Source: Simmondsia chinensis
Taxonomy: Eukaryota; Streptophyta; Magnoliopsida; Caryophyllales; Simmondsiaceae
Length of the DNA stretch: 64,000 bases
NCBI GenBank assembly: GCA_018398585.1
Contig: JAGTTD010000008.1
Location: 2,926,501-2,990,500, forward strand
Direction: 5' to 3'
Shown: positions 41,043-53,073 of the stretch, in pieces
Layout: the number at the start of each line of letters is the position of its first letter
Position numbering within the stretch: the stretch's first letter is position 1
Notes under the pieces: generated by a model
Told to the model about the DNA's origin: nothing
Databases searched by the model: none
Seen by the model: the letters and a program-made list of their open reading frames with translations, nothing else
Program-made: the position numbers and the translations under genes

Positions 41043-41370
41043 ATGAGTGGAGCTAAAGTTGTCATGGTCCTGGCTGTCATGACATGTGTAGCAGTCACAT
41101 TGTCCTGGTCACAGGCGCAGCACAGTCCATATTGTGTAGAGGCCTGGTCTAGGTTCACAGTAGGTCCACAAGGTCGCAGGTGGGTCACAGAGCTGAGGCA
41201 CGGGTTACGAGGAAGTTTTTATGCAGATAAACTGATCGTTAGCAAGTAGTTGTTGTAACAACAGAAGCAAGCCTCCTTTGTATCATTCATTCAACAAATA
41301 AGTCAAGAATTCTCTTACTTCTCTCATCTCCTATCTTTCCCTTCACACCAGGTGTGTGACATAAGCGTAA
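41043..41370 (+). other. Possible LTR remnant with a 68-codon ORF
   Basis: The ORF 41043-41249 starts with a hydrophobic stretch (VVMVLAVMTCVAVTLSW), but I recognise no family. The following ACAACAGAAGCAAGCCTCC and CTCATCTCCTATCTTTCCCT sequence ending CTTCACACCAGG looks like the R-U5 end of a Copia LTR. I therefore favour a decayed retroelement over a small secreted-peptide gene. Confidence 0.3.
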
Positions 41371-41499
41371 TAGGCTGGCGAGCTTAAGCTCAAAATATCT
41401 GAGCCCGTTAGGTGTCTGAGCGGAGCCTTGAGCCAAACGAATTCCTCATGAGCACCAACATCCATGATTTTATTCCATGGTGTAAATACCAGCAAACAA

Positions 41500-41874
41500 G
41501 TTGTATGGGGTCTACTTTAAGATGAACTAGGTAAGATCAAGGGCCTTCTTTATCCGTGGCGCTCGTTTCATGTTTTAGGGTTTATGTAAAGAATGGTGTG
41601 GCGCATTTGGTGTTTGTGTTACAGGGGTTGGTACAGGTGCGTATCATTGAGGTCTCCATGTTTCTAGGGTTGTTGCAGGTATAGACGTCTCGAGTTTTAG
41701 GGGCATGTTGTTGTACTTCAGGGGTTGGCGTGTTGGTAGGCACTTAGGGGTTTGGGGTTTATTGTATTATTTTGTTTGTTTTTGGCTCTTGTGGGCTTTC
41801 TCGGGCTTCGGAGAGTATGCCGGTTTTGTTTTGAGAGTTATCTCTGTAATTATCAAAAAAAAAAAAAAAAAAAG
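41500..41874 (+). mobile_element. LINE 3' end fragment
   Basis: G/T-rich 3' UTR-like sequence resembling 21900-22558 ends GTTATCTCTGTAATTATC followed by a 19-base A run. Confidence 0.7.
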
Positions 41875-41879
41875 GCGCA

Positions 41880-43290
41880 AACAAGTCGTAGTTAAAAGAA
41901 AGGAATAAATTAGGACAAAAAAGTGGCCCCCAAATATTTTGAAAAACTAGCAAAAACCAGCTGGGTGTGCTGGGAGACCAGGAGCTCTCTTTCCTTGGCT
42001 TTATTGCATTCGCTATCATGTAAAAAGAGATTCTTGGGTGATGCCCCCTATGACCCCCTTAGGTTTTGAATCCCCGTATAAGCTCAAGCGAGAATTATGT
42101 AGAACAGTTTACAAATATGGAGTATTCAACTCGAGCTACCAGAATATTTGACACGACAAAGACATGAAGATAGCAGTTCGAGTTTAAGGTTTTTCAAGTC
42201 GGGTTGAATTTGGACTGACATGTTTAACTTGTTTAATTAATTGGGTTGGATTTATAGAGTTACGTCAAGTTCTTTGAGTTATATACCACTCCTATTATAT
42301 ATTTTTTTATAACCTATGTCAGCATGGGATATTTTGAACTAAATTTAGTTATGTTAATTTAAAATTTTATTTTAACAGTTATAAATGTCAAGTATCCATT
42401 GATAAGTGTCAAATGTAAGGGCGTATTTTGGCATATTTGTAAGTTGAACAAATAATAAAAAATAGTCACTCATATAACTAAACAGGTAACCTTTAATTAG
42501 GCTCTACAAGGGTTGAGAGTTTCTGAACCATTTAAAAAAAAGGAGTCGGGTTTAGATCAACCCCTTTTCGAACCAATTGTAGAATACAAACACAAACACA
42601 AAACAACACAACACAATTGCTGTTCAACACTTGAACTCTATTTGTTTTGATAGAAAATATTTTCCATTTCAATTCTATTGTTTCTTTATATCATCAACCA
42701 AAAATATAAAAATCTTTCCTCCACTGAGGGGAAATTGACTTCCCTCAACAAAACAAGTAAACTGTTTGCGTAATAGTCTCACATCATATGCTTCCCTTCA
42801 ATCTTAACTTAACCAAGCATGAACCTCTTATACATTTATAAAATGAAACTATTTCCTCTAACTAGTTTCTAGTTGAAAATATTTTGTGATAAAAAGCTTT
42901 TCATGAGGAAAATATTTTCTGTTGAAACAAAACTCCTGTAAATAAAAAGTCACATTAAGCTGCATCCCTCATGAATAATTAGTCTATAAGGGCCCCCAAG
43001 GCAGAAGATTTTCAAAAGGAAAAGCATAAGAGAGGAATATGGTATTGGGATCGGAAAAAAGGAAAAAGAGACCCAAAAAAGAAACAAATGCAATCCACTA
43101 AAGAAAATATATCAATCTTATTTTTAGAAAAGAAACATGTAGAGTGGATCAGCTAAATGAAGGTGACGCTAACAATATGTCACCAATCAGCTCATTCTTT
43201 CTATTACTTCTCCTGGTTTACATTGGCTTCCGACCTTATGTGAGAAGCAAAACAATTAACATCCCGTTTAAATATTTAATGACATTGGTT
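41880..43290. other. Intergenic, nothing recognised
   Basis: AT-rich with only weak repeats (TTTTCCATTTC and GGAAAATATTTTC near 42660-42920, possibly ends of a decayed MITE). No gene. Confidence 0.5.
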
Positions 43291-43297
43291 GTATGAT

Positions 43298-43789
43298 TAG
43301 ATCTGGCAATCGGATTGCGTCGGGTCAAGTTTTGATCAGGTTAATGTCACGTTGGATCTATCTCGGGTTGGGTCAGGCTCGGGTTCGGGTTGACCTCGGG
43401 TTGGGTCAACATCGGGTCGGGTCATCCTTGGGTCAGGCCAGATTTCATACTAACCCATCAGATTATTTTGATAATATATTTATTCGACCTTGAAAATCTT
43501 AACTAAAGCTACAAACTAAACAAAATGACTATAATTAACATTTTATTTAGATTCTATGATTGATTGGATTTCTATTTGGATCATTTCAGGTTACAGGACG
43601 GGTCTGGCTCGAGACTCGGCTCATCAAGGGTCGGGTCAAACTTGAGTCGGGACTAATTCGGGTTGGTTAGGGTCGGGTCAAGTTCGAGTGGGTTCATTTT
43701 CAATAATTTTTTTAATTTTTCGAGTCAGGGTTGGGTCGGATAGTGGGTCAAATCAGGTCAGCAGGTCGGGTCACAGTTTGCCAACTCTA
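43298..43789. mobile_element. hAT-like MITE rich in TCGGGTC motifs
   Basis: Termini TAGATCTGGCAATCGG and, from the right, TAGAGTTGGCAAACTG are inverted repeats. The 8-bp flanks TGTATGAT (43290-43297) and TATATGAT (43790-43797) differ at one base. Inside, both ends carry GGGTCGGGTC-type units around an AT-rich centre. Confidence 0.75.
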
Positions 43790-44039
43790 TATATGATTGA
43801 CCGTTATAGTTAGTATTTTCTATTCGTGTTTACAATGTACAAGTACTATAATTTATTTATTGACATTCTTTTAGACGTGTTTTAACGTTATTAAAGAGGT
43901 ACTAAGTCTAAATTGTTTGACTTCCTATGTTTACAAACAGAAGACTTCAAAACGACTTATGTTCCCTAGGAGAGCCTAATGCGATTATCATGGCCCATTA
44001 TGTAACATCTTCTACGATTATGGGATACAAACATGAACC

Positions 44040-44250
44040 ATAATTTAATTCCACGCTTAAGCTCAATAACTCAGCATAGGGTTGAGGAATAGCAAATGTA
44101 ATTCTTTGACACAGTATCAAAGACTTATTAAGAGGTTATAAGTTTGAATGTCAACTGCCGCTACTCTTACTATTACTGTCAAGCACAAGAAATAATGTGT
44201 GCATTCACGTTTCAAGTCAGTGAGCATTTGTGCAAGGAAACATAAAAGGG
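44040..44250 (+). mobile_element. TRIM remnant
   Basis: AAGCTCAATAACTCAGC, ATTCTTTGACACAGTATCAAAG and GAGCATTTGTGCAAGGAAAC follow the order LTR end, primer site, internal region seen in the intact TRIMs, but the LTRs are too decayed to bound. Confidence 0.4.
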
Positions 44251-44704
44251 AAAATACCATTTTTAGACCTTCAATTAACAGAGCATTGATCAACATTGAC
44301 AAAAACAGGAGGACAAGGACGGCAAAGAATTTCTGACGTCGTCATGCCCTACTCAATAATAATAATAAAACAAAAAGAAAAAATGAGTAAATAATAAAAT
44401 AAAAACATCCAAAAATAAGTGGGTTTGGGTGGTAAAGTTCATCATCAATTATTGTTTCTGAAATATGCCACTTGCCCCCAATCTTATCAACAAGGAACTA
44501 TGGCATAGCCATGGCTAGTAAAGTAATAATCTAAAATATTCTCTTTTCTTTTTGAAAAACAAATGTATTAAGAGAAAAAATAATTTCAAGTATGTTCAAT
44601 ATAAGATGTCCTCGAGGTAGAACAAAACACAAATATAAACTTAGAAGGCCCTTCAGTTTCTTCACAAACCATCCCAGGTTAAATTTTATCGGGCATTTTT
44701 ATGC

Positions 44705-44890
44705 CCGACCCACATAGTTGGCATATATAAAATCCACATAATAAAGTCAAGTGGGGTTGCATTCTAAAACTAATCGGCTTAGGTAGAATAGCTCATTAGG
44801 CTTATATATTGATCTCTTCTCTTTCACAGTTCAAATGTGGGATTCTTACTAAACTCGCATATGAAGCCCTTACCAGCTTCATTAGTCAAA
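44705..44890 (+). repeat. Copy of the 175-bp LTR-like repeat
   Basis: Contains TAGTTGGCATATATAAAATC, GGGTTGCATTCTAAAAC, CTTATATATTGATCTCTTCT and AAATGTGGGATTCTTAC. Confidence 0.6.
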
Positions 44891-45197
44891 CATTCAAAAC
44901 TTTTTGCCCGACGAAAATTTAGGACCTTATCCCATAAAAAATGTAACAGTACACATTGATCCTTGAAAATTCTGAAATTTCTTTACTTGATCACAATGAA
45001 TAAAAATACAACTCTAGTTTCATACTCGTTCTCCTTTCAAATTATTAGTTCACCATATCCAGACTTTGATCTAGGTACCTACTAATAGGAGGTTAATTAC
45101 GGTAAAGAATTCTATGTTCTTTTGGCCTTACTGGTAACTTTCTTTAGCGCAATACCATTATCCTATATATGTTTTCTCCTAACTATGCTATTTAGTG

Positions 45198-45460
45198 CCT
45201 GTTTGGATGAACTGTTTTAAAGAAAAAAGGAGTTTTTAAGAAGAAAACCACTTCATTATTCTGAATGTTTGAGCTATGCGTAAAAATGCTATTAAATATG
45301 AGTACAATCCATTTTCAAAAATAAGGATTCTCCTTAGAGCAATATTGGAAGCATAACTAGGAATTTTTGTGACAAACATGCCACTATAATTTGCAAAAAA
45401 ATTAATGATGAAAAGAGTTACTATGTAGATACAATAATTTTCTAGCATGGCTAAACAGGC
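45198..45460. mobile_element. MITE with GCCTGTTTGG ends
   Basis: Ends GCCTGTTTGGATGAACTG and, from the right, GCCTGTTTAGCCATGCTAG are inverted repeats around 263 bp of AT-rich DNA. hAT type by terminal sequence; target duplication not resolved. Confidence 0.55.
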
Positions 45461-45879
45461 CCTTTTTTCAGTTTGTTTTTCATAAACATTGCAACCAAGA
45501 CCAAATTTTCATTAAAAAAAAGAAGAAAAATAAGAACTTAATATTTAAACATTTGGAACAATTAGTTTCGTGATACTATAAAAATGACCCTAGTTGGCTT
45601 AAGCAAAGGATATCGCATAATACAAGTATAGAAGAGTTCTAAGTATGAAAAAACAACCAAAAATTGCATCTTTTAAGTTAACAGTGTTCAAATAGAAAAC
45701 TATTGATGAGCCTTCACTAAAAGTTTAACTTTTGCACCCAGCTTCGTCAGTAAGAAAAAGAGTAAACTCCCCTACTAAAAGGCCCCATCATAAAGAAAAG
45801 AGCATGTGCCATTTGTGACAAAATCATAATCTTTAACTCCTTATAGGGTAATTATGGTAAATTATAATGAGGAAGCTTT

Positions 45880-45995
45880 AGATATCTTTTTGTTGGTAGG
45901 TAAGCGAGTAACAGCAAGAGAACTTGAATCTAAGACCTTTTGTTATAGGACCTCAACTTTAATAATGTTTTAACCACAAGACCATAGTCTCGGTG
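45880..45995 (-). mobile_element. tRNA-derived SINE-like fragment
   Basis: On the minus strand CGAGACTATGGTCTTGTGGT resembles an A-box region and CTTAGATTCAAGTTCTC a B-box. Confidence 0.45.
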
Positions 45996-46024
45996 GCATT
46001 GCAAGTTATCTCAACAAATTACCT

Positions 46025-46349
46025 AGCTGTTTGGCTATGCTATGGAAAACCTGCATTTTTTAGAAGCACTTTTTGCATGAACACTTTTATAAAAGGTGCT
46101 TTGAGTACAGGTATTTTTATCTGAAAAATTTTTAATTTTTGCTTCTACTTTTACTTTAAAGGAGGAAAAAAAAAATTTTTACTTCTGCTTAAAAGTAAAA
46201 AACAACTTCTCCTTTCATTTACAAGTACGTTTCTTTCCAAGCTAAAGACCCCCAAGTACTAAAAATAAATATTTTTTCCTTATAAAAAACTTGTTTCCCC
46301 AAAAAAAAAAAAAAAGGGAGGAAAAGGGAACACTTTGCCAAACAGACCC
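46025..46349. mobile_element. MITE with GCTGTTTGGC ends
   Basis: Ends GCTGTTTGGCTATGCTATGG and CACTTTGCCAAACAGACCC pair as inverted repeats; interior of A/T runs and AAAGTAAAA/TTTTACTTT arms. Confidence 0.55.
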
Positions 46350-46489
46350 TATATCATAAATTGACATTATAAGAGAATGCTAGTTCACAAAGTCGAAGTC
46401 ACAGAGGAATCCATCCTATTTGCATAATGGAATTCAGCTGAGCACCAGAAACCTGTTAAAAAATTCAGCCCGACTACAAAAACTTGCCT

Positions 46490-46625
46490 GCATAGTTGAC
46501 AAGAGAGATTACATCTCCTGACAAATTGACATTAGGTAAGGCATCTTAGCAGACATACATATAGATTTTTTTATAGCAATTTTGATGTGAGATTTTATTA
46601 TTGAACCCGTATGTATATGGCCCAA
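46490..46625 (+). repeat. Degenerate copy of the 175-bp LTR-like repeat
   Basis: Only GACAAATTGACATTAGGTAAG, CATACATATAGATTTTTT and TTGATGTGAGATTTTATTA remain similar. Confidence 0.4.
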
Positions 46626-48290
46626 CTAAAGCATAATCATCAACATGCCAATTGAAAAAGTATGGGTTGACTTACACTTAAATGTTAAAACAAGTTTCAC
46701 ATATAATTTACCCATAATTAATTAATTTCTATTGAAAATAAGGCAAAAATTACCTTTGATTTTGCCTCAATTGCGACACTATTATTCATATGGGTGGTGT
46801 TGGATTTGTTGTGTGGATCCTAGTTCGGCTTGATCCTGCGTTTCACAGACATGCTTCGTAAAAATTTTTTGAGCTTGATTTGACAAGCATGACCTAGATT
46901 TTTATGAGTGTTTTCAGGCAAACTAGAGTTTCCGTTGTTATATATATATACTCATCTAGGTTGTGCAAAGCATGCATTTGCAGAAAAAAATTTCAGTTGT
47001 CCTCTTCCTAAAACATAATGAAATTTTCTACAACTTTGTAGATGTAGTAACAATTGGGCAAACCATGTAAATCCAGTGTCTTGTTTTCTTTTTCATTTTC
47101 CTATTTAAACTGAGAAAATGATGTACAAAATATGTCGTCAACCAAACACAAGTCTTACATTCAGCAAGAGTTTTTGCACGACATTAAGTTATTAAAAAAT
47201 TGAACCAAACGCATTCTTGGGCTTATACGTATATCTTCCACGCCAAGTCCTAGAGCTAGTTCACGTCTAAGGAAATTTCACACTCAAAAATAGATGGGTC
47301 ACAACACTGTACATTTCATCCGAAGGGTTAGTGTCACACAAAATCCCAACAAGCGAAGAGGGCAATGGAGAATTTGGAGAGAAACAAAGTTGGTCAGCTA
47401 AATAATCCGAAATACGAAACGTCAAAGTATATTGGATCTAACCACATCTAAAATACTACAAGACTGATTTGCTAAAAAACGGGATGTCCTTACAGCACTC
47501 TCATGTGACATGGGATTCCAACACACCCCTTCATGCTTCAAGGTCATGTCAAAGCAGGGATCGATCAAGACCTCAAGCAGTAGTTTAGCTCCCAATTCGT
47601 TAAAGATCTCTTTAGAAAATTAATTATATTATAAGTTGGCTTCTGCCGCATATCACCATTCATAATTGGAGAAATAACAAACTATGTATAAAATATTACA
47701 AACGTCCATGTGCATATATAATATAAAGACACATTCTTTATTTGATATTAATAATATAAATTTGATTATTTGAGATGTGCGTAAACTGACATGGACACCT
47801 CCATTATCAAATTTGGTCAAACCAATCAAAACTTGCTTTGGACCCCTATAATCTCAAGGCCAACCCTGTCCAGACCACTACAAAAAACTGACAATTGAGG
47901 CATAAACATCCTACAATGTATCTAACTCTAATATCATATCAAATTGTCATGATTCTGTCAACAATCGGTCCTATGTATATCCGATCGATCGGATCAACAT
48001 GCGCAGAGTTTTTGTCAGTATCCGATGCATCGGATTGGCTTTTGGGTGCACGTTTCTGATTGATTGATTGGGATATCTACCCGATACATGTGACTAATCG
48101 GATATTGACAGAAGCATGACACAAACAATAACGAGAGCCGTTGGATTCGATATAATGGTGAGGCTACTTAGCCTAAATTCGAGGACTTAGATTCAAAGTT
48201 CATCTTCCCCTCCCTTGAATGTTAGTAACCCCATTTTGAAATATAGGATTCGTAACACATGAGAGCGGCAAATACACACAGATTTCACAC
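46626..48290. other. Intergenic, nothing firm
   Basis: No gene. Around 47970-48110 there are short GATCGATCGGAT and GATACATGTG motifs without a repeat structure I can define. Confidence 0.5.
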
Positions 48291-48293
48291 AAA

Positions 48294-48540
48294 TCACAGA
48301 GAAAAACGAAAATACAGAGCAACAATGAAAGGAACCAAAGAACAATAAGCAATTACAAAGAAGAAAGGCACCTGAGCAATGAAGCAGTTGTGATGCAAAT
48401 CATGTTGTATGAAATTAGGGTAAATTTGCTGTTGCTGATCGGCTCTGCTGATTTGATATGAACCGAAGAGGAAGAAGAAAACTTGTATTAAATTGGGAAT
48501 TGGAGATTTTGGCGGCAATTGGCATTCAGGATGCCAATTT
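48294..48540 (-). other. Possible first exon or 5' UTR of an unknown gene
   Basis: On the minus strand the stretch opens with AAACCCTAAATCCCC, typical of plant 5' leaders, is less AT-rich than its surroundings, and contains a frame MPPKSPIPNLIQVFFFLFGS running to a potential donor CAG/GTGCC near 48370. No downstream exon could be recognised in 40-48 kb, so the gene may be a pseudogene remnant or the reading may be wrong. Confidence 0.25.
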
Positions 48541-48569
48541 GGGGATTTAGGGTTTCAAATGCTACTAAA

Positions 48570-49047
48570 AGGGATGAACAAAAACGGTCCTAATACATGC
48601 GTTTAATCGATCTTTGGTCCGATCCGATTCAAGACTGAAAAACCCGAAAATTGTACTAAATATCGATCAGTATTAATTTCATATTAAATATTTTGGTTAC
48701 ATAATTAAAATATATAACTAATATATACTATATGAATCTAAAATATTAAATCTTAAAAAATTAAATATTTATTTTTCACTATTTAATAATTATATAAATA
48801 TTATGTATAAGTATTCTTAAATTGTACAAATTATACCATTATCGTTATTTCTTAATTTTTACCTTTTGCATAGAAACATTTTTCTTCTTATAATTGCACT
48901 TGCTGAATGAAAAATCGGTCCTATCTAGTCCGGATCGATTATAACTTGTCTTGGACCGGCCAACTCGGTTTTAATAGATCATGTTCCCAGTTTAATGATT
49001 TGATGTGATTTGTTATTCGGTCTGGTCTTGAACCGCTGTGTACCCCT
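48570..49047. mobile_element. GGTCCGGT-rich hAT-like element, copy B
   Basis: Ends GGGATGAACAAAAACGG and, from the right, AGGGGTACACAGCGGTTC are imperfect inverted repeats; GGTCCGATCC, GGTCCTATC and CTTGGACCGG motifs lie near both ends. It inserted just upstream of the putative exon at 48294-48540. Confidence 0.65.
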
Positions 49048-49409
49048 AGTACTGAACTTATAACTTTATATTATCCTTTATATCATCGATTACTCTCGTT
49101 ACTCGCATTTTCTTTACGCTTTGATAAATTTATTTGATGATAAGACAGTTTACCATTTAATTTTAAGGTTAAAGAAGAAGAGGGTACTATTTTAAATAAA
49201 AACAAAATTAGACAATTTTGTTCTTATTTTAACTATAATTCTCTTTCGCCTTACTCCTTTACTCAATTGTCGAATAAAAGTAACTTATTTACTTTTCTAC
49301 CCTCTTTATAAAACTTATAAAAATAAGGATATGATAACCTCTTACTTTCCCCGTCTTTACCCTCATGTACCAAGTTTCCAAACAAGACATAAATTTCCCT
49401 TGGCTGTAG

Positions 49410-49590
49410 GCCCGATTGATGGAATTCGTAAAAATCAGATTCACATATAAGTCCAACTGGGTTCTGTTCTAAAATCAATTAATATTAAGCTTGAATAATC
49501 CAATAGATTTACATATTGATCTTTTTTCTCTCATAACTCTAACATAAGATTCTTACTATACTCGCATATGAAATTCTTAACGAGTATTGT
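49410..49590 (+). repeat. Copy of the 175-bp LTR-like repeat
   Basis: Shows GATTCACATATAAGTCCAAC, GTTCTAAAATCAATTAATA, CATATTGATCTTTTTTCTCT and ends GAAATTCTTAACGAG. Confidence 0.55.
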
Positions 49591-49841
49591 CCTCGATATA
49601 AAATTAGCTTAATTTATTTATTATGTAAAATGTATTTTGTGTTACAAATTTTACCAAAATATACCTCATCGTAATTTTGAACAATGAAACTTAAATGAGT
49701 GTGTCTAATTTATCCATTCATGTAGTTGATGGCCCTAAATCGGGACTAGAATAAATTGAATTTTGATGGGGCGGATAACGATGTGGCAAGTGGTTTTATA
49801 GTTAGAGAAGAGTTCAATCGGGTTGTAAGTCGCTCAGATAT

Positions 49842-50402
49842 TGTCCGGAAGTGCGGAATCCCTACTACTTAATTCGAATCAAATACTACGACCAAACGAG
49901 AAGTAATACGGATAAAAGAAAGCAAATAACAAGAACACAATGATTTAAGTGGAAACCCCTCTTCATTCAAGAGGGGAGAAAACCACAGGCGGAGTAAACC
50001 CCTCTTCATTCAAGATGGGAGATAAGTGGAAACCCCTCTTCATTCGAGAGGGGAGAAAACCACAGGAGGAGTAAACCACTCTTCATTCGAGAGGGGAGAA
50101 AATCACAGGCAGAGATGGAGACTTTTATTGATTTGAGAATAAAAGAATTACAATTCACTTCTCTCTCTCTCTCTTTCTCTCTCAAGGATCACGGCGCTCA
50201 CTTTGTTTTGGATACTAATCATGTAAGCCCTAGGGTCGTATATATACTCGCTTGGAAATTAGACTCTCAATCGATCGGCCTTGCCTCTGCTGCTTCTCTC
50301 CAGCATGCTTGCTTGATCGATAGGTGGAACACCTGATTGATCGGCTAGCTCACAGCAACATCATTAATAATAAAACACTGAATTTGAGGCATATTCCTAA
50401 CA
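49842..50402 (-). repeat. 3' LTR of the second Copia element, 561 bp
   Basis: It runs TGTTAGGAATATGCC to GCACTTCCGGACA on the minus strand. It is longer than the 469-bp 5' LTR mainly because a motif with CCCTCTTCATTC and GAGGGGAGAAAACCACAGG is repeated about four times at 49949-50112, while the 5' LTR has one copy. Confidence 0.92.
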
Positions 50403-50870
50403 AACCTCCACCATGACTCAAATTTAATACCGAAATAAAAAATCTCCACCTTCTCCACTATCACCCCACAACAGGGGTTAACAAACAGAAATTGAGAGCC
50501 CAACCAAGTTCGAGCAATGCTTGAATTTCCTGCCGGGAAGAACTTTAGTGAACATGTCTGCTGGATTATCTTCAGTACCAATCTTCTTTAACTCCACCTT
50601 ACGCTCATCTATCAGATCTCGAATAAGTTGATGCTTGACATCAATATGCTTCGTCCTGTCATGATACGTTATCTGATCTTTAGTTAGATGAATTTCAGAC
50701 TGGCTATCACAATAGACCTCAACTGTGCCCTAATCAACACTGAGTTCACTAATCGAACCTCTCAACCAAACAGCTTTCTTGAATACTTTTGTCATTGCAA
50801 TATACTCGGCCTCTGTAGTTGACTATGCCGTAACTGACTGTAGACATACTCTCCAACTGATAGCACTGTC

Positions 50871-53073
50871 TATTAGGAAAAAGATATAAATTTTGTTGGA
50901 AAATAAAGTCTGATGCCAACTATTAGGTTTACAATTCTCAACTATGGTCACAACAATAGGCACCTATTAGAGAACTTAGAATAGGAGACTCTTCTCTCTA
51001 CCTAAGTCCCCGGTTAGAGAGTCACTCTTCATGACACCTCACGTGCGAGAGTTCCCGAGAATAGATTTATCTCTATAAACCCTTTTTCCCTAATACCGGT
51101 TGTTGGGACGAATTTCAAAAATTCTCCCTAGTTTTATAAAGTTAACGCAGCGGAATAGGTTTAGAATTTATAACTCTAAATCTATGGTTGATTTAAAATT
51201 CATAATTTAAATCAACAGATCTAAATTCTTAATTTAGATCTACAAGCCTTTTACTCTAATACATTCATAACAATACATAAACTTAAACAGGCATAATAAC
51301 GAATAGTATAAATAAATAGAAAAGCGAAAAGAATAAGGAAAGAAGAACATACCAGGAATTGCTCCAATAATAAAGAATATCAAGAAAATCGAGACCCCAC
51401 GATCTTCTACATAACGGCTCAAACTGCCCGGAGGGTGGGCTCCGAAAAATATTAAACTGAGGAAAGACAAATTTCAACAGAAATTTTTCTCTCCAATTAG
51501 GTCTCTGAAACAATTTCAGAAACCCAAAATAAATTTTTTTTAAATCAAACACATGGAAAAAGCACCTCTATTTATAGTATGCTGCCGGAGCGAAAAATAG
51601 CAAATTCATCGATGTAGGAATCGCCAGTTAACATCAAAACACGTCGTTTTGCTTAAAAGACAGCTCAAAATGCCGCGTTTTGAAACAATACAGACAGCCC
51701 CTTTTATTTTGGACTTGCGTGACACGTGGCGGCTTCTAATTCGTCCCCGGGAGAGGACGCGGATAGCCCCCTGGGACGTCTCAACGGGCGACATTCGTCG
51801 AATCCGAAGCACATGGATCGTGAGCCCTGTGCAATTTTTTTTGTTCATTTTTTTTTTTACTTTGTTTCCCACATGTAAAAATTTATTTTATGAATTTTAA
51901 TTTTTGAAATTATTTTATTTTATAATTTTTAACTTTTATTCATCTCATAAATAATATTTGGCAAAATTAATTTACCCATCTTATAGATAAATAAATCATC
52001 TCATGAATTCTTTAATATTTTTTCGATGGCAATAAATACAGAAGCTTGGGCAGGAATTTCAGGGACAATTTAAATGTAGCTCCAAATGGGTTAAATTAAT
52101 CATTTCATGAAATAATTTAATTACCATTTAATGAGACTTAATTCCACTAAATAAACCTCATTGCACTGCAGACTTAAATTATTTATTCGATATATCCCAA
52201 ATAGACTGTATTGATGACAACAACCCCTCCATTAGATGTCCATGACAAAGGATAAATATAACCACTACCATTATCCTTCTCACAACTTCTCCATTAGTTA
52301 CCGACTCGCCCTTCAATGAATAATTTATTTATACTTGAACATATTTACAGTATAAATTCCAAACGTCAAACACTTGGAATACTTTGGCCAAAGTTTTCGA
52401 ACTATTCAAATATTCGCGAATCAACTAAGGGGACATCTGTATCTCATAAGAGACTGTAGATTCCCTATTGAATACCTGATCCTTGTCACATTTCATGCAG
52501 CTACCCATTGCACGTGAGATTTCAGTCATTCGTTTAGACCTTACTTATAGTACACCAAAGTAACTAACACTCCATGCACAAGTCCAGAATACCCTCAGGA
52601 TTTAGAGTCGTTGTTCAAACAGTACAATATGAATCACTCATCTCCGATAGTAGTCTAGAAATAAGCAATCCACATGGTCCAACTCAGTGTATCAATCTTA
52701 TTAAACACACTAACCTAACACTTTTGGATCTCCATCCACATAACCAAGATAAGTCATCTAAAGTGTCACGTTATAATCTTAACATACAAGTGGTCCAAAC
52801 TTACCTTTGACTACGAGTCTTTCAAACAACAATCTATACCATTTGTTCTAAGTCTATATGTGGCTTAGTCTCATAAACCACTTAGAACAAACATGTAAGT
52901 TGTAGTATGAGGACTACACCCATCTCATGGATGTTTCCAAAAAGAAAATTACATGAAGTATAAATGCTCGCTTGCACAAATTTAACTAGGAAACGACTGG
53001 GACTTCAATCTTATTTATTAATTAAAATAATATATCTATAATAAATCTAGATTTCAGGACACTGTTCCTAACA
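50871..53073 (-). mobile_element. Solo LTR, 2203 bp, inserted in Copia RNase H
   Basis: The termini on the minus strand are TGTTAGGAACAGTGTCC and TTTTTCCTAATA, and CTGTC is duplicated at 50866-50870 and 53074-53078. No internal primer site, purine tract or coding region is seen, so it is a solo LTR (or a large non-autonomous element) left by recombination. It separates FCLGDS of RNase H from its C-terminal half. Confidence 0.8.

Noticed and set aside
41043..41249. A gene for a small secreted peptide
   Set aside because: The hydrophobic start is suggestive, but the codons lead into LTR-like sequence, there is no family match and no supporting promoter; kept only as a low-confidence remnant.
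49957..50110. A CRISPR-like array of repeats
   Set aside because: The units are contiguous minisatellite copies inside an LTR with no unique spacers, and the DNA is plant nuclear.
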